Assembly (NCBI RefSeq): GCF_017309075.1
Contig: NZ_JAEMGS010000008.1
Location: 124,001 to 188,000, forward strand
Direction: 5' to 3'
Source: Motiliproteus sp. SC1-56
GTDB lineage: Bacteria > Pseudomonadota > Gammaproteobacteria > Pseudomonadales > Balneatricaceae
Length of the DNA: 64,000 bases
The position numbers and the translations under genes were made by a program. This document shows, in pieces, positions 27,898 to 38,947 of the stretch (position 1 is the stretch's first letter; each line of letters opens with the position of its first letter). The notes under the pieces are model-generated. The model had not been told where the DNA came from. It saw only the letters and a program-made list of their open reading frames with translations, and did no database searches.

Positions 27898-29346
27898 TCA
27901 CTCCTGAGGTTGCAGTTGGCGCTGGGCCAGGCCGTTTGAGAGGGCGCCGATATCACCGGCCCCCTGGGTCAACAGCAGATCCCCCGGCTGCAGAATGTTC
28001 TGCAGCACCCGGGCCACGTCCTCGCCCCGCTCAACAAACACCGGATCCACCTGCCCCCGCTGGCGGATGCTGCGGCACAGGCTGCGGCCGTCTGCACCGG
28101 GAATCGGCTCCTCCCCGGCGGGATAGACATCCATCAGCAGCAGCACGTCCACTTCGGAGAGCACCTGGACAAAATCTTCATAGAGGTCCCGGGTGCGGCT
28201 GTAACGGTGGGGCTGGTAGATGGCGACCAGGCGCTTGTCCGGCCAGCCGCGGCGGATCGCCTGGATCGTTGCCGCCACCTCACGCGGGTGGTGCCCGTAA
28301 TCATCCACCAGCAGCACCGGTTCGCCCTCGGCGCCGCCAGGAGCCGGGAAACGCCCCTGTATCTGAAAACGCCGGCCCACCCCCTGGAACTGGGCCAGCC
28401 CTGCGACGATGGCGGCATCGTCCAGCCCCTCGTCGGTGGCGATGGCGATACAGGCCAGAGCGTTGAGCACGTTATGCAACCCCGGCATATTCAGCTCCAC
28501 CGCCAGCGGCGGGTGCCCTTCGGGGCGCTGCACCGTAAAGCGGGTGCGCATGCCCTCCTGGGTAATCGCCTCCGCCCGAAAATCAGCGTCCTCGTTGAGC
28601 CCGTAGGTGAGAATAGGGCGGCTGACCTCCGGCAGGATCTCCTGCACCACGGGGTCGTCGGTGCAGAGCACCGCCAGTCCGTAAAAGGGCAGGTTGTGAA
28701 GAAACTCGACGAAGGTCTTCTTCAGGACACCGAAATCACCGCCGTAGGTGGACATATGGTCGGCATCGATGTTGGTGACGATGGCCACCATCGGCTGCAG
28801 GTGCAGGAAGGAAGCGTCGCTCTCGTCCGCCTCGGCCACCAGGTAGCGGCTGTCCCCCAGCTTGGCGTTGCTCCCGGCGCTGGTCAGGCGACCGCCGATC
28901 ACGAAAGTGGGGTCGAGCCCTGCCTGCGCCAGAATGGAGGCCATCAGGCTGGTGGTGGTGGTTTTGCCGTGGGTCCCGGCAACGGCGATGCCGTGACGGT
29001 AACGCATCAGCTCGGCCAGCATCTCGGCACGGCGCACCACCGGTATGCGCCCTTCCCGCGCCGCCTTCACCTCGGGGTTGTCCTCACCGACAGCGCTGGA
29101 GACCACCACCGCGTCCACACCGCGCACATTGCTTTCGCGATGGCCGATATGGATCTGTGCGCCCAGCTTTTCCAGCCGCTCGGTCACCGGCGACACCCGC
29201 AGGTCGGAGCCCGCGATCAGGTAGCCCTGGTTCAGCAGCACTTCGGCGATGCCGCACATGCCGACGCCGCCGATACCGACGAAATGGATGCGACGGATCC
29301 GACGCATCTCGGGTACATCATGGGGGGGCAGTTTATTTGCCTTCAC
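27898..29346 (-). CDS. murC: UDP-N-acetylmuramate--L-alanine ligase
   Basis: This 482-residue Mur ligase adds the first amino acid of the stem peptide. [18 protein letters not shown] binds [19 protein letters not shown] is the ATP P-loop, and [10 protein letters not shown] lies in the C-terminal domain. The probable GTG start at 29346 has AGGAG eight bases upstream and lies inside the murG 3' end (14-base overlap), suggesting coupling. Confidence 0.96.
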   Translation of the reverse strand: MKANKLPPHDVPEMRRIRRIHFVGIGGVGMCGIAEVLLNQGYLIAGSDLRVSPVTERLEKLGAQIHIGHRESNVRGVDAVVVSSAVGEDNPEVKAAREGRIPVVRRAEMLAELMRYRHGIAVAGTHGKTTTTSLMASILAQAGLDPTFVIGGRLTSAGSNAKLGDSRYLVAEADESDASFLHLQPMVAIVTNIDADHMSTYGGDFGVLKKTFVEFLHNLPFYGLAVLCTDDPVVQEILPEVSRPILTYGLNEDADFRAEAITQEGMRTRFTVQRPEGHPPLAVELNMPGLHNVLNALACIAIATDEGLDDAAIVAGLAQFQGVGRRFQIQGRFPAPGGAEGEPVLLVDDYGHHPREVAATIQAIRRGWPDKRLVAIYQPHRYSRTRDLYEDFVQVLSEVDVLLLMDVYPAGEEPIPGADGRSLCRSIRQRGQVDPVFVERGEDVARVLQNILQPGDLLLTQGAGDIGALSNGLAQRQLQPQE

Positions 29347-30427
29347 GCATACACTCCTGAATTTGCTCGACGACCTTGGCGGTGGCTTCGGGGCGGGCCA
29401 GGGCCTTGGCCTTGCTCGCCATGGCCTGCAGGCGCGCCCGGTCGTTCAGATCGCGCAGGACCGCGGCCAGGCTGCCCGCGTCCAGTTGTACTTGGGGCAG
29501 CAGCACCCCGGCGCCAGCATCGGCCAAAAAACGGGCGTTGGCGGTCTGGTGATCATCCACCGCGTGGGGCAGCGGGACCAGCACGGCCGGAACCCCGGCC
29601 GCGGCCAGTTCGCTCACCGTAAGGGCCCCTGCCCGACAGAGGACCAGGTCAGCCCAGCTGTAGGCGGCGTTCATATCCTCGATAAAGGTTTCCGTGCGCG
29701 CTTCAACGTCCAGCGCCCGGTAGCGCTCCTCGGTCCCCTGCAGCTTACCCCGCCCGGCCTGATGCCAGATCTGGGGCCGCTGGCCCGGTTCAAGGGTCGC
29801 GACCACCGCGGGCAGCACCTCATTGAATACCTGGGCGCCGAGGCTGCCGCCCACCACCAGCAGGCGCAGCGGCCCTTGGCGGTTGGCGTAGCGGGCCTCG
29901 GGGGCAAGCACTCGATTAATGTCCTCGCGCACCGGATTACCGGTACAACGTACCCCGTCGACGGTTTTAAAGGCGCCGGGAAACGCTTCCAGCACCCGCT
30001 TGGCCAGGCGCGCCAACAGGCGGTTGGTAAGGCCAGGAATCGCATTCTGTTCGTGGATCACCAGTGGCTTGCGCAGCAGCCAGGCCGCGAGGCCGCCGGG
30101 GCCGCTGGCGAAGCCACCCATTCCCAGCACACAATCGGGCTGCACCCGGCGCAGTACGCCCAGCGCCTGCCAAAGCGCGCGGGAAAGGCGCCAGGGCGCC
30201 AGCAACAGGCTCAGTTTGCCCTTGCCCCGCAAACCCTGGACACCGATGCAGTGCAGCTGGATGCCAGCCCGGGGTACCTGCTCGCTCTCGATCCCCCGCG
30301 CGGTCCCCAGCCATTCGATGCTGTAGCCCTCTGCCTGCAGCGCGCGCGCCGCGGCCAGCCCGGGAAACACATGACCGCCGGTACCGCCGGCCATGACCAG
30401 AACGCGAGGCGCCGTGTTCGCACTCAT
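29333..30427 (-). CDS. murG: Lipid II synthase (UDP-GlcNAc transferase)
   Basis: This 364-residue GT-B glycosyltransferase converts lipid I to lipid II on the inner face of the membrane. The N-terminal [14 protein letters not shown] loop, [27 protein letters not shown] and the C-terminal [23 protein letters not shown] donor site are present. The ATG overlaps the ftsW stop by four bases. Confidence 0.97.
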   Translation of the reverse strand: MSANTAPRVLVMAGGTGGHVFPGLAAARALQAEGYSIEWLGTARGIESEQVPRAGIQLHCIGVQGLRGKGKLSLLLAPWRLSRALWQALGVLRRVQPDCVLGMGGFASGPGGLAAWLLRKPLVIHEQNAIPGLTNRLLARLAKRVLEAFPGAFKTVDGVRCTGNPVREDINRVLAPEARYANRQGPLRLLVVGGSLGAQVFNEVLPAVVATLEPGQRPQIWHQAGRGKLQGTEERYRALDVEARTETFIEDMNAAYSWADLVLCRAGALTVSELAAAGVPAVLVPLPHAVDDHQTANARFLADAGAGVLLPQVQLDAGSLAAVLRDLNDRARLQAMASKAKALARPEATAKVVEQIQECMREGK

Positions 30428-31623
30428 GACGCCCCCTCCCGCTGCGCCTTGTGCTGGCGGTGGGACTCGTAGTGAATCCGCGAAACCAGCGCCAGCATCA
30501 CCAGCGCCATCACCAGGCTGCTGCCGCCGTAACTGACCAGGGGCAGGGTCAGCCCCTTGGTGGGCAGCACACCCACGTTCACCCCCATGTTGATCAACGC
30601 CTGTCCGGCGATCAGGATACCCACGCCGTAGGCAACGTAGGCACCGTAGAAACGCCCCAGCCGCTCTGCCCGCCGACCGACATAAAACACCCGCACCACC
30701 AGCAGGGCAAACAGGGCCACCATGATCAGAGCCCCCACCAGCCCAAGCTCCTCGGCCAGCACCGAGAAGACAAAGTCGGTATGGGCCTCGGGCAGGTAAA
30801 ACAGTTTCTGCACGCTGTTACCCAGCCCCAGTCCGAAAATCTCACCGCGACCAAAGGCGATCTGGGCCTGGGACAGCTGGTACCCGCTGCCGAAAGGATC
30901 CGCCCAGGGGTCGAGAAACGTCACCAACCGCTGCATACGGTAGGGCTGGGAGACGGCCATCAGCGCCACCATGGCCAGGCTTCCCAGGATCACCACCAGG
31001 AACTGCCCGAGGCGCATGCCGCTGAGAAAAATCATCCCCAGCACGGTACCGGTCAGCACCACCACGGCGCCGAAATCGGGCTCAAAGATCAACAGACCGA
31101 TAAAGAGGCCGACCACCACCATGGGCTTGATAAAGCCGCTCCACTGGGTGCGTACCTCGTCGATGCGCCGCACCAGGTAGGCGGCGATGTAGAGAATCAT
31201 GCAGACCTTGGCGATCTCCGACGGCTGAATGTTGACCGGTCCCACGCGAATCCAGCGAATACTGCCGTTCACCTCGCGGCCGATACCGGGAATCAGCACC
31301 GCTACCAGCAACACCAGGGCGGCCATCAGCCACCAATGCCCGGTCCGCTGCCAGAAGACCATGGGGAAGCGACAGGTCAACAGCGCCGCTGCCATGCCGA
31401 TCCCGATAAAGGCCAAGTGGCGCTGGGTAAAATGGAAAGGCGAGCCGTTACGCACCCCCGCCACCTCCATCGAGGCCGAGGTGATCATCAGAAAGCCGGT
31501 GACCAGCAGCGTCACCGCCGCCAGCAGCAACCAGGGGTCAAACGGGCGTGCCAGCGGGTCCGGCCGTTGCCATTGTGGTAAGGCGACCCGGGGCAGTTGA
31601 GGCAAGGCGATGGGCAGCTTCAT
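30424..31623 (-). CDS. ftsW: Septal peptidoglycan polymerase (SEDS)
   Basis: This 399-residue polytopic SEDS glycosyltransferase works with FtsI at the septum. About ten hydrophobic segments follow a proline-rich cytoplasmic N-terminus. The family block FVFSVLAEELGLVGALIM and the terminal LPLVSYGGSSLV are intact. The start overlaps the murD stop (ATGA). Confidence 0.96.
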   Translation of the reverse strand: MKLPIALPQLPRVALPQWQRPDPLARPFDPWLLLAAVTLLVTGFLMITSASMEVAGVRNGSPFHFTQRHLAFIGIGMAAALLTCRFPMVFWQRTGHWWLMAALVLLVAVLIPGIGREVNGSIRWIRVGPVNIQPSEIAKVCMILYIAAYLVRRIDEVRTQWSGFIKPMVVVGLFIGLLIFEPDFGAVVVLTGTVLGMIFLSGMRLGQFLVVILGSLAMVALMAVSQPYRMQRLVTFLDPWADPFGSGYQLSQAQIAFGRGEIFGLGLGNSVQKLFYLPEAHTDFVFSVLAEELGLVGALIMVALFALLVVRVFYVGRRAERLGRFYGAYVAYGVGILIAGQALINMGVNVGVLPTKGLTLPLVSYGGSSLVMALVMLALVSRIHYESHRQHKAQREGAS

Positions 31624-32984
31624 GACACAGCCTCCACGGACAACCCCTCCACCGCCTCGATAAAGGCGTCACCGCGGGCTTCAAAGCCGCTGAACATGTC
31701 AAAGCTGGCGCAGGCCGGAGAGAGCAACACCAGGTCACCGGGCTGTGCCAATGCACGGGCCTTCTGTACTGCCTGGGCCATGGAGTCGGCCTGTTCCAGC
31801 GCGAGGCGGCCCTGAAGGCAGTCCCGCAACCGTCCGGCATCGGTTCCGATCAGCACCGCGGCCCGGCCGTGACGGGCCAGCGGGTCGCGCAGGTCAGAAA
31901 AGTCCGCCCCTTTACCCTCGCCGCCGGCGATCAGCACGACCTGCCCCTCGACGGTGGCCGACAGGCCCTCGATCGCCGCCAGGGTGGCGCCCACATTGGT
32001 GCCCTTGGAGTCGTTGACGTAGGCCACCCCGTCCAGGTCACGCACCCACTGGCAGCGGTGCTTGAGCCCGCGAAAACGGGTCAACGTGGCGAGCATCGAC
32101 GCCATCGGCAGTCCGCAGGCACGACCAAGCGCCAGCGCCGCCAGGGCATTGGCCAGGTTGTGCTCGCCTTTAATCGCCACCTTGGCGACGGGAAGAAGCC
32201 GGTCCAAACCCTGGGCGAGGTAACGGGTTCCCGCTTCCTCAATGATCCCGAACTGCCCGAGGTCCGGTCGGCCGAGGCGAAAGCCGGTGCGGGCCACGCC
32301 ATCCGGTATCAGCGGCTGGGTCAGCGGGTCATCAAGGTTAAACACCGCGTGCTCGCAACCCTGGTAAATCCGCTGCTTGGCCCGGTGGTAGGCCGGCAGG
32401 TCGGGGTAGCGATCCATGTGGTCGGGGCTCACGTTCAGCACCGTGGCCGCTTTGGCCCGGAGCCGTGAACAGGTCTCAAGCTGAAAGCTGGAGAGTTCAA
32501 GAATGTACAGATCGTGAGGTTCTTCGCGCAGCAGTTCCAGCACCGGGGTCCCCAGGTTGCCGCCCACGGCCACGTCCCAGCCGACATCCCGTGCCATTTC
32601 CCCCAGCAGCGTGGTCACGGTGCTTTTCGCGTTGGAGCCGGTGATGGCCACGATAGGGGCCTCGACCTCCTCGCAGAACAGGTCGATATCCCCGATCACC
32701 TCCACCCCCGCCGCCTCGGCGGCGGCAATGGCCGGCTCCTGCCGGGAGACGCCGGGGCTGACCAGCAGGCGGCTGGCCCGCAGCAGCGTCTGTTCGCTAA
32801 GCGGCCCACACTCCAGCGGCGCGCCGGGAAACTCCCGGCGCACGGTTTCGAGCCCCGGGGGCTGCTCGCGGGTGTCCACCATGCCGAACAGGGCCCCGCG
32901 CGACTCCAGGTAGCGGGCGCAGGAGACCCCGGTCTTGCCCAGACCGACGATAATGGTGAATTGGTCGCTACCGATCAGTTGCAT
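31620..32984 (-). CDS. murD: UDP-MurNAc-L-alanine--D-glutamate ligase
   Basis: This 454-residue Mur ligase adds D-Glu. The Rossmann N-terminus is TIIVGLGKTGVSCARYL, the ATP loop is AITGSNAKSTVTTLL, and NDSKGTNVGATLAAI and the terminal LLSPACASFDMFSGFEARGD are family motifs. The P-loop reads GSNAKST, where GTNGKST is more usual; substitution of this type occurs in MurD. Confidence 0.96.
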   Translation of the reverse strand: MQLIGSDQFTIIVGLGKTGVSCARYLESRGALFGMVDTREQPPGLETVRREFPGAPLECGPLSEQTLLRASRLLVSPGVSRQEPAIAAAEAAGVEVIGDIDLFCEEVEAPIVAITGSNAKSTVTTLLGEMARDVGWDVAVGGNLGTPVLELLREEPHDLYILELSSFQLETCSRLRAKAATVLNVSPDHMDRYPDLPAYHRAKQRIYQGCEHAVFNLDDPLTQPLIPDGVARTGFRLGRPDLGQFGIIEEAGTRYLAQGLDRLLPVAKVAIKGEHNLANALAALALGRACGLPMASMLATLTRFRGLKHRCQWVRDLDGVAYVNDSKGTNVGATLAAIEGLSATVEGQVVLIAGGEGKGADFSDLRDPLARHGRAAVLIGTDAGRLRDCLQGRLALEQADSMAQAVQKARALAQPGDLVLLSPACASFDMFSGFEARGDAFIEAVEGLSVEAVS

Positions 32985-32991
32985 CGCCTTC

Positions 32992-34074
32992 CTAACGCAC
33001 CTTCAATGACGCCAGCCCGATCAGAACCAGGATGACGGTGACAATCCAGAATCGAACGATGACCCGGGGTTCGGGCCAGCCTTGCAGCTCAAAGTGGTGG
33101 TGCAGCGGCGCCATACGGAAGATGCGCCGACCGGTGAGTTTGTAGGACCCCACCTGCAGGATCACCGACACGGTCTCCATCACAAAAACACCGCCCATGA
33201 TCACCAGCACCAGCTCCTGGCGCACCACCACGGCAATGGTCCCCAGGGCGGCCCCCAGCGCCAGCGCCCCCACATCCCCCATGAAGACCTGGGCGGGGTA
33301 AGTGTTGAACCAGAGAAAGCCGAGGCCCGCACCGACGATAGCACCGCAGAACACGATCAGCTCCCCGGCACCGGCCACGTAGGGAATCTGCAGGTAATCG
33401 GAAAAGACCGCGTTGCCCCCCAGGTAACAGAAAATGGCCAGCGCCCCGGCCACCAGCACCGTGGGCATGATCGCCAGACCGTCGAGCCCGTCCGTGAGAT
33501 TGACGGCGTTGCTGCTGCCCACGATCACGAAGTAGGTAAAAACGACGAAAAACGGTCCCAGCTCCAGGGAAACTTCCTTGATAAAGGGCACGATCAGCTG
33601 GGTTTCCACCGGCGTCGAAGCGGTAAAGTAGAGCAGCAGGGCCGCGCCCAGCCCCCCCAGGGACTGCCAGAAATACTTCCAGCGGGCCGGCAGGCCGCGG
33701 GGGTTCTTTTCCACCACCTTGCGGTAATCGTCCACCCAACCCACGGCGCCAAACAGCAGCGTGACCAGCAGCACCACCCACACATAACGGTTGCTCAGAT
33801 CGCCCCACAGCAGGGTGCTCAGGGCAATCGCCACCAAAATCAACGCCCCGCCCATGGTGGGCGTGCCCGCTTTGCTCAGGTGAGACTCCGGCCCGTCACT
33901 GCGCACGGCCTGACCGATCTGGTAGTGGGTCAGCTTGCGGATCATCACCGGCCCCAGCAGCACGGAGATGGCCAGCGCGGTGAGCACCCCGAGGATGCCC
34001 CGCAGGGTCAGGTACTGAAACACAGCAAAACCGCTGTCAAAGCGGGTCAGGTATTCAGCGATCAGTAACAACAT
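32992..34074 (-). CDS. mraY: Phospho-MurNAc-pentapeptide transferase
   Basis: This 360-residue integral membrane enzyme attaches UDP-MurNAc-pentapeptide to undecaprenyl phosphate, forming lipid I. About ten membrane helices are predicted. The catalytic aspartates lie in [10 protein letters not shown] and [13 protein letters not shown], and the HHHFE segment ([10 protein letters not shown]) is present. It begins one base after the murF stop. Confidence 0.97.
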   Translation of the reverse strand: MLLLIAEYLTRFDSGFAVFQYLTLRGILGVLTALAISVLLGPVMIRKLTHYQIGQAVRSDGPESHLSKAGTPTMGGALILVAIALSTLLWGDLSNRYVWVVLLVTLLFGAVGWVDDYRKVVEKNPRGLPARWKYFWQSLGGLGAALLLYFTASTPVETQLIVPFIKEVSLELGPFFVVFTYFVIVGSSNAVNLTDGLDGLAIMPTVLVAGALAIFCYLGGNAVFSDYLQIPYVAGAGELIVFCGAIVGAGLGFLWFNTYPAQVFMGDVGALALGAALGTIAVVVRQELVLVIMGGVFVMETVSVILQVGSYKLTGRRIFRMAPLHHHFELQGWPEPRVIVRFWIVTVILVLIGLASLKVR

Positions 34075-35448
34075 TCAGCGGTTTTCCTTCAGCCTCAGGG
34101 CCTCGACTACTGTTTCCATTCCGGCACTGCGAGACCCCTTGACCAGAATGACACTTTCCTCGCTCAGACGCGGTGACAGCCATGCCAGCAGCGCGGCCTT
34201 GTCGGCAAAGGCGTGCCCCTGAGCACCCCCTTCCGCGGCGAACGCGCGCACGCTTTCGGCGCCCAGCGGCCCCGTGGCTAGCAATCCATCAATCCCCGCC
34301 TCTGCTGCTCGGCGGCCGACCTCGGCATGCAAGGCCGCACGCTCGGCGCCGAGCTCTGCCATATCACCCAGCACCAGAAAACGCTGTCCGGGCTGGGCAG
34401 CCAGAACCTCCAGCGCCGCACGAACCGAATCCGGATTGGCGTTGTAGCTGTCGTCGATCACCCGCGCGCCCTGTTGCGCCCGGTAACTGGCCAGCCGCCC
34501 GGAGACACCGGTAAAAGACTCCAGTCCCTCGCGAATCGCGTCGAGTTCAACCCCCAGTGCCTGGGCGGCGGCGGCCGCCGCCAGCGCGTTGGCCACGGCA
34601 TGATGACCGAGCACCTGGAGTTGCACGCCAACCTGTCCGCGGTGGGTATTGAGCACGAACTCAAAGGCCCCACCGGGGCGCTGTTCCAGGTGACTGGCAA
34701 AAAGATCGGCGTGGGCAGACACCAGGCTAAAAGTCAGGTGGGGCCGGCCCTTGAGCTGGCGCAGCCATACCTCGGCATTGGCATCGTCCAGATTGACCAC
34801 GCCGGTGCCGCCGGGTTTCACCCCGTCAAAAATTTCCCCCTTGGCCCGCACCACCCCCTCCAGGCTGCCGAAGCCTTCTAGGTGGGCGCCGCCGGCGTTG
34901 TTCAGCACCGCCACCTCGGGTCGGGCCAGCCCCACCGTGTAGGCAATCTCGCCGGCGCCACTGGCGCCCAGCTCAATCACGGCGTAGCGGTGGGCCGGCG
35001 TCAGTTCAAGCAGCGTCAGGGGGGCGCCGATGGCATTGTTCAGATTGCCCCGGGTAGCCAGGGTCTCTCCCTGGGTGCGCAGGATGGCCGCCAGCATCTC
35101 CTTGACGCTGGTCTTGCCGCTGCTGCCGGTGATCGCCACCACCGGGCCGTTGAACGCCTCGCGCCGCAACGCCCCCAGCTGGCCGAGCGCCTGCAGAGTA
35201 TCGGCCACCACCAGCTGCGGCAGGGCCACCGGCTGCAGCCGGCTGACAATCGCCCCGACGGCGCCCTTCTCGGCCGCTTTCGCGACAAACTGGTTGCCGT
35301 CGAAGCTGGGTCCGCTGAGGGCGACAAAGAGCTCCCCCGCCTGCAGGCTGCGGGTATCGGTGGAGACGCGGGAAAAACGGGCATCCCCCTGCTGCAGCTC
35401 CCCGCCCAGGGGCGTGACCAGGCTGCTCAACTGCATAAACTCAAGCAC
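34075..35448 (-). CDS. murF: UDP-MurNAc-tripeptide--D-Ala-D-Ala ligase
   Basis: This 457-residue Mur ligase adds the D-Ala-D-Ala made by DdlB. The ATP loop is AITGSSGKTSVKEML; DDSYNANPDSVRAAL and LVKGSRSAGMETVV complete the pattern. A GTG at 35448 with a GGAGG site is the chosen start; it overlaps the murE 3' end by eight bases. An ATG four codons later is possible. Confidence 0.96.
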   Translation of the reverse strand: MLEFMQLSSLVTPLGGELQQGDARFSRVSTDTRSLQAGELFVALSGPSFDGNQFVAKAAEKGAVGAIVSRLQPVALPQLVVADTLQALGQLGALRREAFNGPVVAITGSSGKTSVKEMLAAILRTQGETLATRGNLNNAIGAPLTLLELTPAHRYAVIELGASGAGEIAYTVGLARPEVAVLNNAGGAHLEGFGSLEGVVRAKGEIFDGVKPGGTGVVNLDDANAEVWLRQLKGRPHLTFSLVSAHADLFASHLEQRPGGAFEFVLNTHRGQVGVQLQVLGHHAVANALAAAAAAQALGVELDAIREGLESFTGVSGRLASYRAQQGARVIDDSYNANPDSVRAALEVLAAQPGQRFLVLGDMAELGAERAALHAEVGRRAAEAGIDGLLATGPLGAESVRAFAAEGGAQGHAFADKAALLAWLSPRLSEESVILVKGSRSAGMETVVEALRLKENR

Positions 35449-36922
35449 GGCCTCCTCCTCGGGCAGTCAACGCAGCTTCAACCACCTCCACATCGCTGAA
35501 GGGGTGACGCACGCCTTCGATTTCCTGATAATTTTCATGCCCCTTGCCCGCGACCAGCACGATATCCCCGGGGGCTGCATGGGTCACCGCCAGGGTAATC
35601 GCCGCCTCTCGCTCGACCAGGGTGCGGACCTTTTTCTCCCCGGATAGGCCAGCGTGCATCTCCTCGAGAATCCGCTCCGGCGCTTCACCGCGCGGATTGT
35701 CACTGGTCAGCACCAGGTGATCGGCAAGCTGCTCGGCCATTGCCGCCATCAGGGGCCGCTTGCCACGATCCCGGTCGCCGCCGCAGCCCACCACACACCA
35801 GAGCGCCCCGGGCTGGTGCTCACGCAGGGCGCGCAGGGCTTTCTCCAGGGCATCGGGGGTGTGGGCGTAATCCACCACCACCAGCGGCGCGCCGGCGCGC
35901 TGCAACGGCTGCATTCGCCCCGGCACCCCTTCAAGCTGCGACAGTGCGGCACCTATGGTTTCCAGCGAATGCCCGCGCCCGGCGAGCACTCCCAGCGTCG
36001 CCAGCAGGTTATACAGGTTGAAGCGCCCCAGCAGGGACGTCTGCAAGTTCAGCTCCCCCCAGGGCGTGGCGATGCGGGCCCGCAGCCCCTGCGCAGACGC
36101 TTCGCAGTCCAATGCCCGCAGGGCAGCTTTGGCGCTGAAGCCATAGCCCAGCACGGGGTAACGCCCTTCCAGCCTTTCAGCCAGCCTGGCACCGAAGGGG
36201 TCGTCCAGGTTAATCACCGCCTGGTCAAGGTCGGAGTCCAGGAACAGGCGCGCCTTGGCCGCCCCGTACTCCTCCATGGTGCCGTGGTAATCCAGGTGAT
36301 CGCGAGTCAGGTTGGTAAACACGCCCTGGTCGAATTCAAGGCCCGCGACCCGTCCCTGCTCCAGGGCGTGGGAAGAGACCTCCAGGGTCACCGAGCGCGC
36401 TCCCTCGCTACCGAGGGTCGCCAGCATCTGCTGCAGGCGCAGGCTGTCGGGGGTGGTATGGGTGGTGTCCGCCAGCGCACCGGGAAAGCCGTAACCGTTG
36501 GTACCGACCAGGGCAGCCGAGCCTTCCAGCGCCGTCAATGCGCGGGCGATAAAGTGACTGACCGAGGTCTTGCCATTGGTCCCGGTTACGCCGGTGCAGT
36601 AAAGCTGCCGCGAAGGCGCGCCGTAGAAGCGACTGGCCAGCTCGGCGGTCCGCTCGGCGAGGTCCGGCACCACCAGCAGGGGCAGCACCGGATCAGCCAG
36701 CTTGCGATCACAAAGCACGGCTACGGCCCCGGCCGCAGCGGCCTGGTTAACAAAGGCAGCGCCGTCGTGCCGGGCGCCCTGGCACGCCAGAAAGAGATCG
36801 CCGGGTTGAACCCGGCGACTGTCATTGCTCATCCCCTGTACGGCCAGGGATGCAAGGGGCGCCGACAAATGCAGTTCGGGCAGCAGTTCAGACAGCGGCA
36901 TTGGAGACGGACAGGGTCGCAT
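35441..36922 (-). CDS. murE: UDP-MurNAc-L-Ala-D-Glu--meso-diaminopimelate ligase
   Basis: This 493-residue Mur ligase has the ATP loop GVTGTNGKTSVSHFI. The specificity motif DNPR (in LTSDNPRGEAPERI) marks meso-diaminopimelate as substrate, so the organism has DAP-type murein. The ATG at 36922 with GAGGAA upstream is preferred. It lies one base from the ftsI stop. Confidence 0.97.
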   Translation of the reverse strand: MRPCPSPMPLSELLPELHLSAPLASLAVQGMSNDSRRVQPGDLFLACQGARHDGAAFVNQAAAAGAVAVLCDRKLADPVLPLLVVPDLAERTAELASRFYGAPSRQLYCTGVTGTNGKTSVSHFIARALTALEGSAALVGTNGYGFPGALADTTHTTPDSLRLQQMLATLGSEGARSVTLEVSSHALEQGRVAGLEFDQGVFTNLTRDHLDYHGTMEEYGAAKARLFLDSDLDQAVINLDDPFGARLAERLEGRYPVLGYGFSAKAALRALDCEASAQGLRARIATPWGELNLQTSLLGRFNLYNLLATLGVLAGRGHSLETIGAALSQLEGVPGRMQPLQRAGAPLVVVDYAHTPDALEKALRALREHQPGALWCVVGCGGDRDRGKRPLMAAMAEQLADHLVLTSDNPRGEAPERILEEMHAGLSGEKKVRTLVEREAAITLAVTHAAPGDIVLVAGKGHENYQEIEGVRHPFSDVEVVEAALTARGGGRA

Positions 36923-36923
36923 G

Positions 36924-38618
36924 TCAGTTCCTCGCCAGTTGCTGTTCGAGGGGCTGGGGCAGCTTGTCAGGCGCCACGTTCATCAACCGCAACGTTCCGG
37001 CCATGACCCGGGAAAAAACCGGTGCCGCCACCTCTCCACCATAATATTCCTGTCCCTGCGGTTCGTCGATCATTACGACGGCCACGTAACGGGGATCCGC
37101 CACCGGCGCCACGCCGGCAAACACGGCGATATACTGGTCGTCTTCGTAGCCCTCGCTGCCGACCTTATGCACCGTTCCGGTCTTGCCGGCAACCCGGAAG
37201 GCCGGCACCTGGGCGCGCCGGCCGGTGCCGCCCTGGTGCGTCACCGTCTCCATCATGGTCAAAACCTGTCGCGCCACGTGCTCGGGCATGATGCGCTCGG
37301 CCGGCTCTGGCTCGTCAAGGCGCAGCAGGCTCAACGGACGCTTGAGCCCACCGGAGGCGATGCTCAGGTAAGCCTGTGCAAGCTGCAGGGGCGTAACAGC
37401 CAGGCCATAGCCGTAGGACATGGCGGCGCGTTCCACCACCCGACGCGCGGAGTAGTGGGGCAAGGTGCCGACCCGTTCCCCCGGGAAGCCAATGCCCGTG
37501 GCCTGGCCGAGCCCGGCGTTATAGAACATGTTGCGCACGGCGCCGGCATCGATACTGAGCGCCAGCTTGGTGGCCCCCACGTTGCTTGATTTGGTGATGA
37601 TGTGGGTCACATCCAGCACCCCGTAGTTACGGTGATCCCGGATGGTGCGGTTTTTCACCCGGATATAACCCGGCCGCGTGTCCACCTGGCTGGCGGGGTT
37701 GTATTTGCCACTGGCCAGCGCCGCGGCCACGGTGAGCGGTTTAACTGTCGAGCCCGGCTCGAAGGTATCGGTGGTGGCGCGGTTGCGGAGGTGTGCCACC
37801 TTGAGCCGGGAGCGGTCATTGGGGTTGTAGGAGGGCTGGTTAACCATCGCCAGCACCTCGCCGGTCTGCACATCCAGCACCACCGCCGAGCCCGACTTGG
37901 CTTTGTGCTGCTGCACCGCCGCCTTCAGCTCCCGGTAGGCCAGGTACTGAACCCGCAGATCGATGCTCAGGTGCAGTTCCTGGCCCGGGCGCGCTTCGCT
38001 GAGCAGCTGAATATCCTTGATGGTGCGCCCCAGGCGGTCGCGCAGTACGCGCTTACGCCCCGGCTCGCCGCGCAGCCAGTCGTTAAAGGCCAGTTCCAGC
38101 CCTTCCTGGCCTTCACCGTCGATGTTGGTAAAGCCCACCAGGTGGGTCGCCACTTCGGCGGCGGGGTAATAGCGTTTGTAGTCGCTCTCGCTGTAGAGCC
38201 CCTCCAGGTCCAGCGAAAGCACCCGGCGCGCCTCCTGGGGCGTCAGGTGGCGCTGCAGATAAAGGAAGCGCTTGCCGCGGTTGGCTTCAACCAGACGGCG
38301 GATTTTAGCGTAAGGCATCTCGAGCAGGGCAGCCAGCTTGTCGACACCCGGCTGCGCGGGGTCAAAATCCCGGGGGTCCACCCAGATGCTCTCCACCGGC
38401 GCACTGACCGCCAGGGGCTCGCCGTTGCGGTCCAGAATCATGCCGCGATGGGCCGGGATACTGCTTACCCGCAGACTGCGGGCGTCGCCCTGCCCCTGCA
38501 GGAATTCATCGTCCAGCAGGTGCAGATAGAGGATGCGCGCCACCACCACACCGGTCAGTGCCACCAGCACCAACAGGACCAGACGGAAGCGCCATGTGTA
38601 GACCGGCATTTCGCTCAC
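36924..38618 (-). CDS. ftsI: Septal peptidoglycan transpeptidase (PBP3)
   Basis: This 564-residue class B penicillin-binding protein has a membrane anchor at about residues 11-33 and a pedestal domain. In the transpeptidase domain the catalytic Ser290 lies in STVK (290-293), with SSN at 344-346 and KTG at 479-481. It cross-links septal murein together with FtsW. The GTG at 38618 overlaps the ftsL stop (GTGA); an ATG three codons on is the alternative start. Confidence 0.97.
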   Translation of the reverse strand: MSEMPVYTWRFRLVLLVLVALTGVVVARILYLHLLDDEFLQGQGDARSLRVSSIPAHRGMILDRNGEPLAVSAPVESIWVDPRDFDPAQPGVDKLAALLEMPYAKIRRLVEANRGKRFLYLQRHLTPQEARRVLSLDLEGLYSESDYKRYYPAAEVATHLVGFTNIDGEGQEGLELAFNDWLRGEPGRKRVLRDRLGRTIKDIQLLSEARPGQELHLSIDLRVQYLAYRELKAAVQQHKAKSGSAVVLDVQTGEVLAMVNQPSYNPNDRSRLKVAHLRNRATTDTFEPGSTVKPLTVAAALASGKYNPASQVDTRPGYIRVKNRTIRDHRNYGVLDVTHIITKSSNVGATKLALSIDAGAVRNMFYNAGLGQATGIGFPGERVGTLPHYSARRVVERAAMSYGYGLAVTPLQLAQAYLSIASGGLKRPLSLLRLDEPEPAERIMPEHVARQVLTMMETVTHQGGTGRRAQVPAFRVAGKTGTVHKVGSEGYEDDQYIAVFAGVAPVADPRYVAVVMIDEPQGQEYYGGEVAAPVFSRVMAGTLRLMNVAPDKLPQPLEQQLARN

Positions 38619-38938
38619 GGATTAACCACCACGATCGATTCAGGCGACGGCACGTGCATGTCCAGCTTTTCACTCACGACTTGTTCAATTCGACTGTGGG
38701 AAGCCAGGGCGCTTTGCTCCAGCAAAAGCTGCCCCCACTCCACCTGCAACTGGTTGCGAACCTGAAACAACTGCTGCTGCTCGTTGAACAGCTGGCGGTA
38801 AAGATAAGCGCTGTAGATCACACCCAATGCACTCAACACAACAAAAACAGCGAGCAGGGCAGACGCCCCGGCCATCCAGGAACGCCCCCCTTCAATGCCC
38901 TGCTCCGCTGTTGAACTGGTTGACTGCTTGGCCATCAT
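38615..38938 (-). CDS. ftsL: Cell division protein, leucine-zipper type
   Basis: This 107-residue bitopic protein has a 28-residue polar N-terminus, one membrane helix at about residues 29-52, and a periplasmic coiled coil with heptad leucines and glutamines. It forms the FtsQLB complex and helps activate FtsWI. It is recognised mainly by its position between rsmH and ftsI plus topology. Confidence 0.9.
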   Translation of the reverse strand: MMAKQSTSSTAEQGIEGGRSWMAGASALLAVFVVLSALGVIYSAYLYRQLFNEQQQLFQVRNQLQVEWGQLLLEQSALASHSRIEQVVSEKLDMHVPSPESIVVVNP

Positions 38939-38947
38939 CCACTCCGA